Assembly (NCBI GenBank): GCA_022730285.1
Contig: DZCQ01000026.1
Location: 1-33,448, forward strand
Source of the DNA: Flavobacterium psychrophilum
GTDB lineage: Bacteria; Bacteroidota; Bacteroidia; Flavobacteriales; Flavobacteriaceae
DNA: 33,448 nt
Reading direction: 5' to 3'
In this document: positions 33,190 to 33,448 of the stretch, one piece after another
Layout: every line of letters starts with the position of its first letter
How positions within the stretch are numbered: position 1 is the first letter of the stretch
The notes under the pieces: model-generated
The model's input: only the letters and a program-made list of their open reading frames with translations
Databases searched by the model: none
What the model was told of the DNA's origin: nothing
Program-made: the position numbers and the translations under genes

Positions 33190-33448
33190 ATGAAAAAACT
33201 AATTTTAATATCTATAGTAATATTTACAACCTCAATAACAAAAGCACAATCGTTAATTGAAACGATGGACTATATTGAAGGTAACTTAAGTAATTATGCG
33301 TACAATAAAGGATTTCCTACCAAGTGCACGAATAATGCACTTGAGATGCCAACAGCAAACTATGCAACAGATGGCAGACGTAGAAATTACACTAAAGTGA
33401 TGATGAAACATATTAAATCTGTTAATTATAGTATTGGTGAAGGTACTA
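33190..33448 (+). CDS. Exported protein, 5' part only
   Basis: ATG at 33190, 20 nt after the previous stop, opens a frame that runs off the window end (86 codons seen). It begins with a signal peptide (LILISIVIFTTSITKAQ) followed by SLIETMDYIEGNL, which resembles ETIEWLNNNM and ETISWLTEKF of the two small paralogs, so it may be a third member. The rest (NYAYNKGFPTKCTNNALEMP region) is not recognised. Confidence 0.75.
   Translation, partial: MKKLILISIVIFTTSITKAQSLIETMDYIEGNLSNYAYNKGFPTKCTNNALEMPTANYATDGRRRNYTKVMMKHIKSVNYSIGEGT

Overview
The window looks like part of a chromosome from a member of the Bacteroidota, most likely a flavobacterium (family Flavobacteriaceae). The DNA is AT-rich. Promoters follow the Bacteroidota pattern TTG-N19/21-TAnnTTTG. 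Exported proteins have signal peptides ending in AQ or GQ. PorX, the type IX secretion regulator, is present, and housekeeping proteins such as the dimeric NADP-isocitrate dehydrogenase and single-chain PurL are of flavobacterial type.

Left edge (1-650): an eroded mobile region beside tRNA-Val(TAC). The 3' end of a degenerate IS982-type transposase (three in-frame stops) abuts the 5' fragment of a tyrosine recombinase. This is the usual anatomy of a genomic island next to a tRNA, now decayed. Then 654-4290 (minus strand): porX, tsaE, a divergent alanine dehydrogenase and a small membrane-anchored protein.

4425-14418: a candidate structured leader RNA in front of mtaB, an alpha/beta hydrolase, a half-size TauE/SafE protein, an MFS transporter, an M48 lipoprotein peptidase, a second hydrolase, two overlapping msrB genes (one exported, one cytoplasmic), a long-chain acyl-CoA ligase and a DctA-like symporter. 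14419-14962 has no gene but carries two hairpin repeats.

14963-16439: two near-identical stand-alone CZB zinc-binding proteins followed by an Aer-type PAS protein, i.e. chemoreceptor sensory modules with no receptor. Then come a YpfJ-type zinc peptidase, an Alvin-type ferredoxin divergent from a LuxC-like acyl-CoA reductase, an HtrA protease, isocitrate dehydrogenase, tRNA-Arg(ACG) with an unusual A19-U56 pair, and purL, whose coding sequence carries two low-complexity repeat insertions in frame.

26068-33448: the most novel part. A NarL-type response regulator overlaps a 7TM-DISM histidine kinase that is frameshifted near its 5' end. It is transcribed away from an operon of five exported proteins without recognised function (a PQQ-type propeller, two small paralogs sharing a nearly identical signal-peptide segment, a 565-residue protein, and a further relative cut off by the window end). 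Two copies of ATACC-N8-GGTAT sit in the intergenic region, each centred 30.5 bp upstream of a -7 box, one facing each operon. That suggests one regulator, plausibly the adjacent response regulator, controls both sides.
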